From the NCBI RefSeq assembly GCF_036287215.1, contig NZ_CP142860.1, forward strand, positions 2,542,001-2,606,000: 64,000 nucleotides of DNA. The letters run 5' to 3'. Every line of letters starts with the position of its first letter. The stretch's first letter is position 1. Source of the DNA: Caproiciproducens sp. CPB-2 (GTDB lineage Bacteria > Bacillota > Clostridia > Oscillospirales > Acutalibacteraceae). Below are positions 35,761-43,693 of the stretch, one piece after another. Under the pieces are notes generated by a model that worked only from the letters and a program-made list of their open reading frames with translations, was not told the origin of the DNA and made no database searches. Both the position numbers and the translations under genes were made by a program.

Positions 35761-37604
35761 GACTTTGTCACCGCGCTTTCGACCAGAACGGTTTCCCCTT
35801 CCTGCAGGCCGCTTACAATTTCAACGTACTGCCCGTTGGAAAACCCGGTTGTCACCGTCGTCTTTTTGGTCGTACCGTCCGCGCTTTTCACCAGCACGCT
35901 GGAAACGCCGTCCTCAAAGGTAACGGCCTGATCGGAAACATACAGCACATCCTTTTTCTGCTTCTTGATAAACTCGACTTCCCCGCTCATGCCCACAAAC
36001 ACTTTCTTCGTATTGGGGTCGGTCATCTTTGCCGTGACCGCATAGGTAACGGAAGCGGACCCGCTGCGCGAGGGAGAAGCGGCGATGCTTTCCACCGTTG
36101 CGGGGAAGGTCTGGCCGTCGTACGAGGTCAGCGTGATTTCCGCGTCCTGACCGATGGACAGGTCGGTGACATCCTCTTCCGACAGGGAAACGGACATACT
36201 GACGGAGGAGGTTTTGGCAATCGTGATAATGGCTTCCCCCGCCTTCACGTCGCTTCCGTCGGTGTAGCCGACCGCAACGACGATTCCGTCGCAGGGAGAG
36301 GTAAGCACACCGTCTCCGTTAATCGCGCTGTTGACGTCGTCCAGTTCCCTTTGCAGGCTGTCGTACGTCTCCTGCTGGGTGGAAACCGCCTGCGCGAGCT
36401 GGTTGGCCGTCAGCTCATAGGCTGCTTCGGCGCCGGAGCCGTCGATCAGGCTGCTTTGCAGCGTCTGCTCCGCTTCGTCGACACTCCCGGCCGCGGATTT
36501 CTGCGCTTTTTCCAGCGCAAACTGAGCCGTTTTTACTTCATTCTGGAGCGAGGTCACCTTGGAGTCGATTTCATCCGATGAAGCCGCCGTATCGCTGTCG
36601 TCGCTGCTGCTGGAGCTGGAACCGTACTTGCTCCGGAAGGTTTCATTGTAATCGTCATAAGCCGAGGAATAGTTTTCATATTCCGCCGTGTAAAGGGACA
36701 CCTTCGTTTCCAGCGCCTCTTTTGCGGAAACCGTAGAGGCTATGTAGTCGGCATAATCGTTGTAGGCGTCCTTTGCCGCGTCGTATTCCGTTTCCGCCTC
36801 GTCTTCCCCGTCGTCCTGCGCTTTGGCCAGGACCCACGCGGAATACGCGGAATTCTTCGCCGACTCCAGAGAGCTGAGTCCGTCCAGCGCCGCTTTGTGG
36901 TCCTTTTCATACTGCTCCAGCTGATCCTCGTAGCTGCTCTTTGTCGTTTCCGTGTCGTCCCTCCACTTTTTCAGCTGCTTCAGCTTGGCGTAATCCGTGG
37001 GGTAGCTTTTCTGTAAGGCGAGGTATTTCGTAAGGTCGTCCTGCTTTTCCTTGAGATCCTCCTTGGCGGAAGCGACGTCGTTCTGAATCTGCGCCTTGTC
37101 CAGATATTCCTGTGTATACGCGTTGGCGGCGTTCGACCTGCTTTTCTCATAAGTGAGCTTCGCGGTCTTGAGCTTGCTCTCCTGATCGGCAAGAGCCTGC
37201 TCAAGGGAAAGCTTTGCCTCCGCCAGCTTCGTGCGGGAATCCAGCGTCCCGTCGGTCACGCTGTTCTGGTCCAGCTTTACCAGCGACTCCCCGTCCTTGA
37301 CCGAATAGCCCACCTTCACAAGCACGCTGTCGATGGTGACATCCACCGGGAACGAAACGGTTTGCTCGTCCAGCGCAACCGTGCCGCTTTCGCTGGTGCC
37401 CACGGTTACGGCGCCCTTTTCAACGGTATACTCGCGGTAATTGACCGTATTCTGCGAAGCCTTGATCTGGTGGAGATACAGCAGAACCGTCGTCAGAACA
37501 GCAACGCCCAGGACGGTGCCCGAGGCGATGATGATACACAATTTTTTGTGATTCTGAACCAAACTGAATACCTTATTCTTTATTTTGAGTGCTTTATCTT
37601 TCAT
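35757..37604 (-). CDS. HlyD/MacA-type membrane-fusion adaptor
   Basis: 615 residues. One N-terminal transmembrane helix (about 22-46), a lipoyl/barrel-sandwich half (GAVTVGTSESGTVALDE), a long alpha-helical hairpin (about 120-400, rich in Lys/Glu/Asp/Tyr), the second lipoyl half (DGVLTSPCDGIVVAVGYTDGSDVKAGE) and a beta-barrel/MPD end. The hairpin is much longer than in MacA. In a Gram-positive cell there is no outer-membrane channel, so the adaptor probably reaches into the wall. The internal ATG at 37604, 6 bases after GGAGG, is used. First gene of the exporter operon. Confidence 0.85.
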   Translation of the reverse strand: MKDKALKIKNKVFSLVQNHKKLCIIIASGTVLGVAVLTTVLLYLHQIKASQNTVNYREYTVEKGAVTVGTSESGTVALDEQTVSFPVDVTIDSVLVKVGYSVKDGESLVKLDQNSVTDGTLDSRTKLAEAKLSLEQALADQESKLKTAKLTYEKSRSNAANAYTQEYLDKAQIQNDVASAKEDLKEKQDDLTKYLALQKSYPTDYAKLKQLKKWRDDTETTKSSYEDQLEQYEKDHKAALDGLSSLESAKNSAYSAWVLAKAQDDGEDEAETEYDAAKDAYNDYADYIASTVSAKEALETKVSLYTAEYENYSSAYDDYNETFRSKYGSSSSSSDDSDTAASSDEIDSKVTSLQNEVKTAQFALEKAQKSAAGSVDEAEQTLQSSLIDGSGAEAAYELTANQLAQAVSTQQETYDSLQRELDDVNSAINGDGVLTSPCDGIVVAVGYTDGSDVKAGEAIITIAKTSSVSMSVSLSEEDVTDLSIGQDAEITLTSYDGQTFPATVESIAASPSRSGSASVTYAVTAKMTDPNTKKVFVGMSGEVEFIKKQKKDVLYVSDQAVTFEDGVSSVLVKSADGTTKKTTVTTGFSNGQYVEIVSGLQEGETVLVESAVTKS

Positions 37605-37678
37605 AACTGACCTCCAATTTCCGCTTTCTACATCCAATTATAGGAATTTAATCTTAATCGAAACCTAAATTTTCGGCG

Positions 37679-37718
37679 CTTCACATAAATTTAAGCGCAT
37701 CTTCACAAGACCATCACA
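37679..37718. promoter_or_regulatory. Phased direct repeats between exporter and response-regulator genes
   Basis: Three CWTCACA elements (37679-37685, 37701-37707, 37712-37718; TGTGAWG on the minus strand) start 22 and 11 bases apart, that is two turns and one turn of the helix. They lie upstream of TATAAT for the exporter (minus strand, near 37640) and just before the regulator's own -10 (37739-37744). Probably the binding site of the OmpR-type protein. Confidence 0.55.
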
Positions 37719-37771
37719 TGCGAAAAATGCGCTGCTGCTATAATATAGGAAAGGCGGACGGAGGGATTCGG

Positions 37772-38449
37772 ATGAAAATATTGCTCATAGAGAATGATAA
37801 AAAAATCGCGGAAAAAATCGGCAGGCTGCTGAACCGGAACCGTTTTGAATATTTCTCCGTTTCCAGCGGGGAAAACGGAGCCGATGAAGCGATGAGCGGC
37901 ATCTACGACGCGGTGATTCTGGACGTCTTGCTGCCGGACTGCAGCGGGCTGGAGGTGCTCAAGCAGATACGGAAAGCCGGCCACTGTGTCCCCATCCTGA
38001 TGCTGTCGCCGAAATGCGGCGTCAGCGACAAGGTCCGCGGGCTGAACGGCGGCGCCGACGACTTTATGGAAAGGCCGTTTGCGGAAGCCGAGCTGCTCGC
38101 AAGGCTCTGCGCGGTTTCCCGCAGGAAGGGGGAGCTGATTGCGGACACCCTGTCCTTCGGTGAATTGAGGCTGAACCTGAGCACCTACGAGCTGTCCGAC
38201 ACCGGGGAAAGCGTCCCTCTTTCCAACAAGGAATTCGAGTTGATGAAATTCTTTCTTCTGCAGGGACACAATGTCAGCAGTAAGGAAAATTTACTGACGA
38301 AATTCTGGGGCTTCGAAAATTCCACGGCGGAAAACAGCCTTGAGGTACACATCACCTATCTGCGCCACAAGCTGAAACGGATTCATTCCGGCATCCGGAT
38401 TCACTGCATCAAAAACGTCGGCTATCAGCTGATTACCGGCGAAAAATAA
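37772..38449 (+). CDS. OmpR-type response regulator with atypical receiver
   Basis: 225 residues: receiver (1-118) and winged-helix DNA-binding domain (about 128-222, with LEVHITYLRHKLKRI). The phosphoacceptor position D51 (ILDVLLPD) and S79 are kept. However, the acidic pair reads E7-N8 where the second residue is normally Asp, and the invariant lysine before Pro-Phe is R101 (MERPF). Both changes affect magnesium and phosphate binding. No histidine kinase lies beside it. It diverges from the exporter operon, which it probably controls. The ATG at 37772 has GGAGGG upstream; the earlier ATG at 37718 is in the promoter. Confidence 0.85.
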   Translation: MKILLIENDKKIAEKIGRLLNRNRFEYFSVSSGENGADEAMSGIYDAVILDVLLPDCSGLEVLKQIRKAGHCVPILMLSPKCGVSDKVRGLNGGADDFMERPFAEAELLARLCAVSRRKGELIADTLSFGELRLNLSTYELSDTGESVPLSNKEFELMKFFLLQGHNVSSKENLLTKFWGFENSTAENSLEVHITYLRHKLKRIHSGIRIHCIKNVGYQLITGEK

Positions 38450-38450
38450 A

Positions 38451-38490
38451 GGAGCGGGATTTCGATCCCGCTCCTGCTGTTTTCTGTTTT
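38451..38490. terminator. Bidirectional terminator between the response regulator and tcdA
   Basis: A perfect 10-bp stem GGAGCGGGAT/ATCCCGCTCC with a TTCG loop (38451-38474). T-rich tails exist on both strands (TGTTTTCTGTTTT on plus; TTTATTTTT on minus). Confidence 0.85.
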
Positions 38491-39244
38491 ATTCCCGGAC
38501 GATATCCTTGATGACTTCCCCCGCCAGAATCAGTCCCGCGACGGAAGGAACAAAGGAAATGCTGCCCGGCACCTGACGGCGGATGGAGCATTTGCGCTTT
38601 GTGCCCGGCGGGCAGATACAGTGATATTTACAGCTGGTGGCGGCGTCGTCGATCGGCGTCATCGGCGGCTCCTTGGAATACACCACCTTCAGGGAAGGGA
38701 TGTTCCGTTTACGCAGTTCATTGCGCATCACCCTCGCAAGGGGACAGACGGAAGTCTGATAGATATCGGCGACCTCGAATTTTGTGGGGTCAAGCTTATT
38801 CCCCGCCCCCATACAGCTGATGACGGGAACACCGGCAGCCTTCGCCCTTTCAATCAGGATCAGCTTGGCGGAGATGGTGTCGATCGCGTCTACCACATAG
38901 GAATATCGGGACAGGTCGACGGTATCGGCGTTCTCAGCCGTATAAAACATAGGGAAAATCTCCACCTTTGCGGAAGGATTGATTTCCAGTATCCGGTCGC
39001 GCATCACCTCTACCTTTGCCCTGCCGACCGTTTTGCGCGTGGCGATCAGCTGACGGTTGATATTGGTCAGGCAGACCTTGTCGTCGTCAAACAGCGCGAT
39101 GCCGCCGATTCCGCTTCTTGCGAGCGCTTCCGCCGTGTAGGAACCGACCCCGCCGATCCCGAACACCGCCACCGCAGCCGCCTGCAGCTTTTTCATCGCG
39201 GGAGCCCCCAGCAAAAGCTCCGTCCTCGAAAATTCATTTAACAT
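38489..39244 (-). CDS. tcdA: tRNA threonylcarbamoyladenosine dehydratase (TcdA)
   Basis: 251 residues, an E1-like (ThiF/MoeB fold) enzyme. Nucleotide motif FGIGGVGSYTAEALARSGIG, DDDKVCLTNINRQ and the MGAGNKLDPTKFEVADIYQTSVCPLARVMR segment are those of TcdA/CsdL. It cyclises t6A37 of tRNAs to ct6A using ATP. The frame runs upstream to 39403 through a palindromic repeat; the ATG at 39244 is used, because GGTGGGA precedes it and the length then equals the family's. Confidence 0.88.
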   Translation of the reverse strand: MLNEFSRTELLLGAPAMKKLQAAAVAVFGIGGVGSYTAEALARSGIGGIALFDDDKVCLTNINRQLIATRKTVGRAKVEVMRDRILEINPSAKVEIFPMFYTAENADTVDLSRYSYVVDAIDTISAKLILIERAKAAGVPVISCMGAGNKLDPTKFEVADIYQTSVCPLARVMRNELRKRNIPSLKVVYSKEPPMTPIDDAATSCKYHCICPPGTKRKCSIRRQVPGSISFVPSVAGLILAGEVIKDIVRE

Positions 39245-39286
39245 TTCTTTCCCACCTGTATATTCAGTCATCATCAATTTTATCAT

Positions 39287-39388
39287 TACAGCATTTCCAA
39301 TTGATTCCGCAGCAAAGTTGCGTTCCTCCCCCGCCGAAGGCGGGGGAGGAACGTGTATTATCCCGCAAACTGAAATGGAATTGCTATA
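39287..39388 (+). repeat. Palindromic MITE-like repeat, copy 3
   Basis: 102 bp from TACAGCATTTCCAATTG to TGGAATTGCTATA. The ends are imperfect inverted repeats (TACAGCATTTCCA and TATAGCAATTCCA); the central G/C hairpin is perfect. It lies 43 bp upstream of the tcdA start, in the same orientation as copy 1. Confidence 0.88.
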
Positions 39389-39478
39389 GATCTCACGGAA
39401 CAAATTATACCGTACCAGCCGGCCTTTATCAATCGGTTATTGAAATAAAAAGTCTTTTCCTATCAAAGCGGTAATAGA

Positions 39479-39507
39479 TTGACATTTTATCCGGGCGACA
39501 GTATGAT
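39479..39507 (+). promoter_or_regulatory. Sigma-A promoter of the HD-domain gene
   Basis: TTGACA (39479-39484), 17 bases, TATGAT (39502-39507). Confidence 0.7.
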
Positions 39508-39597
39508 AAAAGACAAAATAATAAAATGTCGGCAAAACCCCGTCCGGCAAAAGAGCCGCCGGAAGCAAGCGGGCTGATTGCGGAAAGGATGCGGAAA

Positions 39598-40170
39598 ATG
39601 GATTTGAACATTACGCGGGAGCAGGCCTGGGCCCTCCTTACGGAGTACAACAAGGACCCGTTTCATCTGAAACACGCCCTCACTGTGGAGGGGACCATGA
39701 GATATTTTGCCAAACTGCTCGGCTTTGAGGAGGAACAGGACTTCTGGGGCATCGTCGGGCTCCTGCACGACCTGGACTTTGAGCTTTTCCCGGACGAGCA
39801 CTGCATTCGCGGACAGGCCATCCTGCGCGAAAGGGGAGTCAGCGAGGATATCATCCACGCGACCGCAAGCCATGGGTACCAGCTGACCGTGAATATCAAG
39901 CCGGAGCACACGATGGAAAAGGTGCTTTACGCCGTCGACGAGCTCACCGGGCTGATCGGCGCCGTTGCGCTGATGCGCCCCTCGAAGAGCGTACAGGACC
40001 TGGAACTGAAATCGGTCAAAAAGAAGTACAAAACCCTGAATTTTGCGGCGGGCTGCTCCCGGGAAGTGATCGGGCGCGGCGCGGAGATGCTCGGCTGGGA
40101 GCTGGATTACCTGATTGAGCAGACCATTCTGGCCATGCGTTCCTGCGAGGACGCGGTGCAAACCGTTTAA
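39598..40170 (+). CDS. HD-domain phosphohydrolase
   Basis: 190 residues. The HD metal motifs are H in LKHALTVEG, HD in LLHDLDFE and H in TASHGY, as in small HD hydrolases acting on nucleotides or other phosphomonoesters. No partner domain. The ATG at 39598 is preferred, with AAAGGA 8 bases upstream; an earlier in-frame ATG at 39526 lies only about 12 bases after the predicted transcription start and has no ribosome site. Its 3' end overlaps the convergent NUDIX gene by 4 bases. Substrate unknown. Confidence 0.8.
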   Translation: MDLNITREQAWALLTEYNKDPFHLKHALTVEGTMRYFAKLLGFEEEQDFWGIVGLLHDLDFELFPDEHCIRGQAILRERGVSEDIIHATASHGYQLTVNIKPEHTMEKVLYAVDELTGLIGAVALMRPSKSVQDLELKSVKKKYKTLNFAAGCSREVIGRGAEMLGWELDYLIEQTILAMRSCEDAVQTV

Positions 40171-40610
40171 AGCTTTTCGTTTTTGACGATCCAACGCCAC
40201 AGCACGGGCTGAATCTGCGGATAGGTAAGGTTTTGCGGCAGCGCCGCGCAAAATTGGATTTCGGCCATTTCCATATCGGCGGGCAAATCGGAAAGGGATT
40301 CCACCTGCGCGTAAAACAGCATGCCGTAAGTGGGTTTCGCATTATGTATCAGGTCGTCCTCCCCTTCCACCGAATAAATGCAGACGGGCTTGATCTGAAA
40401 TTCCACCGCGCCCGTCTCCTCATACAGCTCCCGTTTCGCGGTGTCGTGGATATCTTCTCCGTTCTCACGGTGGCCGCCCGGAATTTCCCAGGTTGTCCGT
40501 TCCCTATGGCGGCAGAGGATCCATTTCTCTCCCATGCGCGCCGCAATGATGGCATATTTGAGGCTGTCGTTCTTCACATAGTCCAAATCATGAAATCCTA
40601 CTTTTACCAT
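40167..40610 (-). CDS. NUDIX hydrolase
   Basis: 147 residues. The Nudix box is GGHRENGEDIHDTAKRELYEETG-like (G, E, REL and EE positions all present, about residues 44-66). Family members hydrolyse nucleoside diphosphates linked to another group, for example 8-oxo-dGTP. The start is ATG 40610, with GAGG upstream; the TTG at 40631 overlaps the site. It follows the DUF255 gene after a terminator. Substrate unknown. Confidence 0.85.
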   Translation of the reverse strand: MVKVGFHDLDYVKNDSLKYAIIAARMGEKWILCRHRERTTWEIPGGHRENGEDIHDTAKRELYEETGAVEFQIKPVCIYSVEGEDDLIHNAKPTYGMLFYAQVESLSDLPADMEMAEIQFCAALPQNLTYPQIQPVLWRWIVKNEKL

Positions 40611-40637
40611 AAGTTCTTTTCCTCTTTTCAAAAATCG

Positions 40638-40669
40638 CTCCGTGCGGAACCAGCAGGTTTCGCACGGAG
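40638..40669 (-). terminator. Terminator after the DUF255 gene
   Basis: A 13-bp stem with one wobble pair (40638-40650 with 40657-40669; CTCCGTGCG core). The minus strand continues CGATTTTTG. Confidence 0.75.
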
Positions 40670-40673
40670 TCTT

Positions 40674-42713
40674 TTATTGCGACAGTTTTTGTTCCAGCTC
40701 TTTCAGATCGTAAACCGGGGGCGAGCAGGCGTTGTTTTGACAGATATAATAAGCGCTCCGGCCTTCCCCGAGCGGATATTCCGCCGTAAATTCCGCAAGC
40801 TTTGCCAGCTGCTCCGCGTTTTCCGCGTTCTTTACAAGCACGGTGGTGTTGGGCATTCTTTTTTGATGCAGCAGGGATCTGACTCGTTCAAAATCGGCGC
40901 CGTTCTTTACCACGCATACGATTTCCCTGGAAGGGTACAGCGCGGCCGTCATGGCCGTCAGCGCAAAGCTGTGCCCCGCCGGAAATTCCTGCGCGGCGCC
41001 CGCCATGAAGCGGAGCTGCTGATCCGCGGCCTCCTCCAGAACCGGATTCCCGGTAAGCGCCGCCAGCTTTATTAGACAGAGGGACGCCGCGGAGTTGCCG
41101 GACGGAATCGCGCCGTCATAGGTTTCCTTCGGACGGTAAATAAGCGGTTCCGCGTCGCTTGCGGAAAGATAAAAGCCGCCGTTTTCCCCATCAAAAAACC
41201 GGTCCAGCATGGTCCGGTTCCGTTCCGCCGCCCGCTGAAGATAATCCGCATCGTAGGTTGCGTCGTAAAGACTCAGCAAAGCCCACACGGTAAACGCGTA
41301 GTCGTCCAGCCCGCCCGTACCCGCGGCTTCTCCGTCACGGTAACGTACCCGCAGGCCGCCCTGTTCATCGGTCAGGCTGCTTTGGAGAAAGCGCATCGCC
41401 TTTTCCGCCGCGGCCAGATAACGGTTATCCCCCAGAATCCGATAGGCATCGGCAAACGCCGTGATCATCAGCGCGTTCCAGGAGGTCAGGATTTTATCGT
41501 CCTTATGCAGCTTTGTACGCGTCAGGCGGTATTCATACACCTTTGGGAGCAGCCGCTCGATCGCCTCGTTCGGACGCTCGGCATCGGGGTTTCCGATCAG
41601 GTTCAGAATATTTTTTCCCTCAAAATTGCCCCCGGGCGTCATTCCGAAATATTCGATAAAAGTCCGGCCGTCGCTTTCCCCCAAAAGGGAAACGATCTCA
41701 TCCGGGGTAAAAACGTAGTATTTCCCCTCCTGACCGTCGCTGTCGGCATCCTGCGCACAGTAAAAGCCGCCGTTTTCGTCCGTCATTTCCCGCAGAATAT
41801 ACTCCAATGTCTTTACGGCGACCGCTCTATAGAAATCGTTTTGAGTGATCCGGAACGCTTCCAGATACGCGATGGTCAGCAAGGCGTTGTCGTAGAGCAT
41901 TTTTTCAAAATGGGGGACCAGCCATCTGTCATCTGTGGAATAACGGGAAAATCCGAAGCCCACATGGTCGAAAATCCCGCCGCGGTACATCTGCCGCAGG
42001 GTTTTTTCCGCCATCTGAAGAGCGTCCCCGTCTTTTTCCAGCATAGCATACTGTAGCAGAAACAGCAAGTTGTGCGGAGACGGGAATTTCGGACTGGCTC
42101 CGAACCCGCCGTACTGACGGTCAAAAGTCTGCCGGAACCATGACCGGGCGGAAACCAGAAGGTCCTTTGTGGGCCTGCCCGCTTTTTTCACCGTCTGTCC
42201 CCTCAGCGCCATGGCAATGCGCTCGCCGGAGCCGAGAAGCTCTTTCCGGTTTTCCCGCCACTGCTGCGCGGCGGAAGCAAGCAGGTCCATCAGTCCGGGC
42301 ATGGAATACCGGGAATGCTTCGGGAAATACGTTCCCGCGTAAAACGGGCGCTGGTCCGGGGTCATCAGAATGGTCAGGGGCCACCCGCCGCTGCCGGTGA
42401 GCGCCTGACAGACCGTCATGTAAACCGCGTCCACGTCCGGCCGCTCCTCCTTATCCACTTTGATCGCGATAAAATTCCGGTTCAGCTCCTGTGCGACCTC
42501 GTCGTCCTCGAAGCTTTCGCGCTCCATCACGTGGCACCAGTGGCAGGTCGAATAGCCGATGGAGAGGAAGACCGGCTTGTCCTCCGTTTTCGCCTTTTCA
42601 AAAGCCTCCTTTTCCCATGGGTACCAGTTGACCGGATTATAGGCGTGCTGAAGAAGATAGGGCGATTTTTCATGGATCAGCCGATTGGGCACCCTGTTTT
42701 CAGTATCAGGCAT
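40674..42713 (-). CDS. Thioredoxin-domain DUF255 protein (YyaL/SSP411-like)
   Basis: 679 residues. The N-terminal thioredoxin-like domain (about 1-165) carries CHWCHVM (the CxxC motif) in [18 protein letters not shown]; the rest is an (alpha/alpha)6-type barrel resembling N-acylglucosamine 2-epimerases and cellulases (for example [56 protein letters not shown]). The family is widespread but its reaction is unknown. It has no signal peptide. Monocistronic, with a terminator after it and palindromic repeat copy 4 about 90 bp upstream. Confidence 0.88.
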   Translation of the reverse strand: MPDTENRVPNRLIHEKSPYLLQHAYNPVNWYPWEKEAFEKAKTEDKPVFLSIGYSTCHWCHVMERESFEDDEVAQELNRNFIAIKVDKEERPDVDAVYMTVCQALTGSGGWPLTILMTPDQRPFYAGTYFPKHSRYSMPGLMDLLASAAQQWRENRKELLGSGERIAMALRGQTVKKAGRPTKDLLVSARSWFRQTFDRQYGGFGASPKFPSPHNLLFLLQYAMLEKDGDALQMAEKTLRQMYRGGIFDHVGFGFSRYSTDDRWLVPHFEKMLYDNALLTIAYLEAFRITQNDFYRAVAVKTLEYILREMTDENGGFYCAQDADSDGQEGKYYVFTPDEIVSLLGESDGRTFIEYFGMTPGGNFEGKNILNLIGNPDAERPNEAIERLLPKVYEYRLTRTKLHKDDKILTSWNALMITAFADAYRILGDNRYLAAAEKAMRFLQSSLTDEQGGLRVRYRDGEAAGTGGLDDYAFTVWALLSLYDATYDADYLQRAAERNRTMLDRFFDGENGGFYLSASDAEPLIYRPKETYDGAIPSGNSAASLCLIKLAALTGNPVLEEAADQQLRFMAGAAQEFPAGHSFALTAMTAALYPSREIVCVVKNGADFERVRSLLHQKRMPNTTVLVKNAENAEQLAKLAEFTAEYPLGEGRSAYYICQNNACSPPVYDLKELEQKLSQ

Positions 42714-42799
42714 TTGATCACCTTCTTTTTTCTGTTTCGTTTAGTGTATCCCAAAAGGAAAAAGAATGCCATATTTATTCTTTTTACTTGAAATCATTC

Positions 42800-42893
42800 T
42801 ACAGCACTTCCATTTCAGTTTGCGAGACAAACACGTTCCGCCTTCAGCGGGGGAAGAACGCAACTCTGTTGCAGATCAACTGGAAATGCTGTA
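42800..42893 (-). repeat. Palindromic MITE-like repeat, copy 4 (eroded centre)
   Basis: 94 bp. The terminal inverted repeats are the best of the four (CAGCACTTCCA and TGGAAATGCTG), with TA at each outer edge. The central hairpin has lost part of one C-rich arm (GTTCCGCCTTCAGCGGGGGAA), so it is an older or decaying copy. Orientation as copy 2. Confidence 0.85.
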
Positions 42894-42942
42894 AACGCTA
42901 CACGCACAAGATAACATACAAAGTGAATTCAGGCAGAATAAG

Positions 42943-42976
42943 AGCCGCAAATCCTTCATTCATGGGATTTACGGCT
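42943..42976 (-). terminator. Terminator of the alpha-glucoside operon
   Basis: On the minus strand AGCCGTAAATCC pairs with GGATTTGCGGCT (12 bp with one wobble, loop of 10), then CTTATTCTG. It lies 70 bases after the pgmB stop. Confidence 0.6.
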
Positions 42977-43045
42977 TCACTGACTGCTTTATTGCCCGGA
43001 TTTGTTCCCATGGCCGCCGGACGATACGCAGCTCTGATCCGATAT

Positions 43046-43693
43046 TTAAAAGTATTTGTCTATTTCAAATTCTTTTATACCGGGGTATATGACATCCGCA
43101 GACGGAAGGTGTCTCCTGTCCCCGATGCCGACCGCATACATACCGGCACGTTTTGCCGCTTGAAGGCCGGCTTCGGAGTCCTCGAATACCAGGCAAGCCG
43201 GGTAGGGAATATGAAGGCAGTCCGCACCCAGTGTAAACACCTCCGGATTCGGTTTCGCGGCGGAAATGCGATTGCCGTCGACGACCGCATCAAACAGGGA
43301 AGCGATCCCGACATTCTTCAGAATGAGAGGAGCGTTCCTGCTGGCGGACCCAAGCGCGATTTTCACGCCTCTCCTTCTCAGTTCTTGTAAAAGCTCCGGC
43401 GCGCCGTCCAAAAGCTCGGACTGATCCATGCCGGAAATGTATTCCACGTATCTGGCGTTTTTCCCTGCCGCCATCCGCTCTTTCTCCCCGTCGGAAAAGC
43501 GGTCCTGCATCCCGCCGATTTTCAACAGAAGATTACACGACGTCATGCGCGACACGCCTTTCAGCTGTTCGTTCTGTTCCGGTGAAAATTCAAATCCGAG
43601 CTGATCGGCCAGTTCTTTCCACGCGAGATAGTGATATTTCGCAGTGTCGACCAATACGCCGTCGAGGTCGAAAATCGCGCAGCGAAAGCTCAC
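43046..43693 (-). CDS. pgmB: Beta-phosphoglucomutase
   Basis: 215 residues, a HAD enzyme. Motif I FDLDGVLVDT (nucleophile D9, acid/base D11), the cap segment with GVSRMTSCN, ALGSASRN, the lysine in SAAKPNPEVF and the acidic EDSEAGLQAA match beta-PGM. It converts beta-glucose-1-phosphate, made by the adjoining GH65 phosphorylase, to glucose-6-phosphate. The start is GTG at 43693, directly after the phosphorylase stop, with GGGGGAAGG upstream. Confidence 0.92.
   Translation of the reverse strand: MSFRCAIFDLDGVLVDTAKYHYLAWKELADQLGFEFSPEQNEQLKGVSRMTSCNLLLKIGGMQDRFSDGEKERMAAGKNARYVEYISGMDQSELLDGAPELLQELRRRGVKIALGSASRNAPLILKNVGIASLFDAVVDGNRISAAKPNPEVFTLGADCLHIPYPACLVFEDSEAGLQAAKRAGMYAVGIGDRRHLPSADVIYPGIKEFEIDKYF

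Larger units (their letters stand above)
39245..39597. other. Divergent intergenic region: repeat copy 3 and HD gene promoter
   Basis: About 350 bases between tcdA and the HD-domain gene. It holds palindromic repeat copy 3 beside tcdA and a consensus promoter for the HD gene. Nothing else was recognised. Confidence 0.6.
42714..43045. other. Intergenic region with repeat copy 4 and the sugar-operon terminator
   Basis: About 330 bases between the DUF255 gene and pgmB. It contains palindromic repeat copy 4 and, toward pgmB, a terminator. No ORF is credible. Confidence 0.6.

Noticed and set aside
39245..39403. N-terminal extension of the tcdA frame
   Set aside because: It also comes from a repeat copy, and the shorter protein matches the usual TcdA length.
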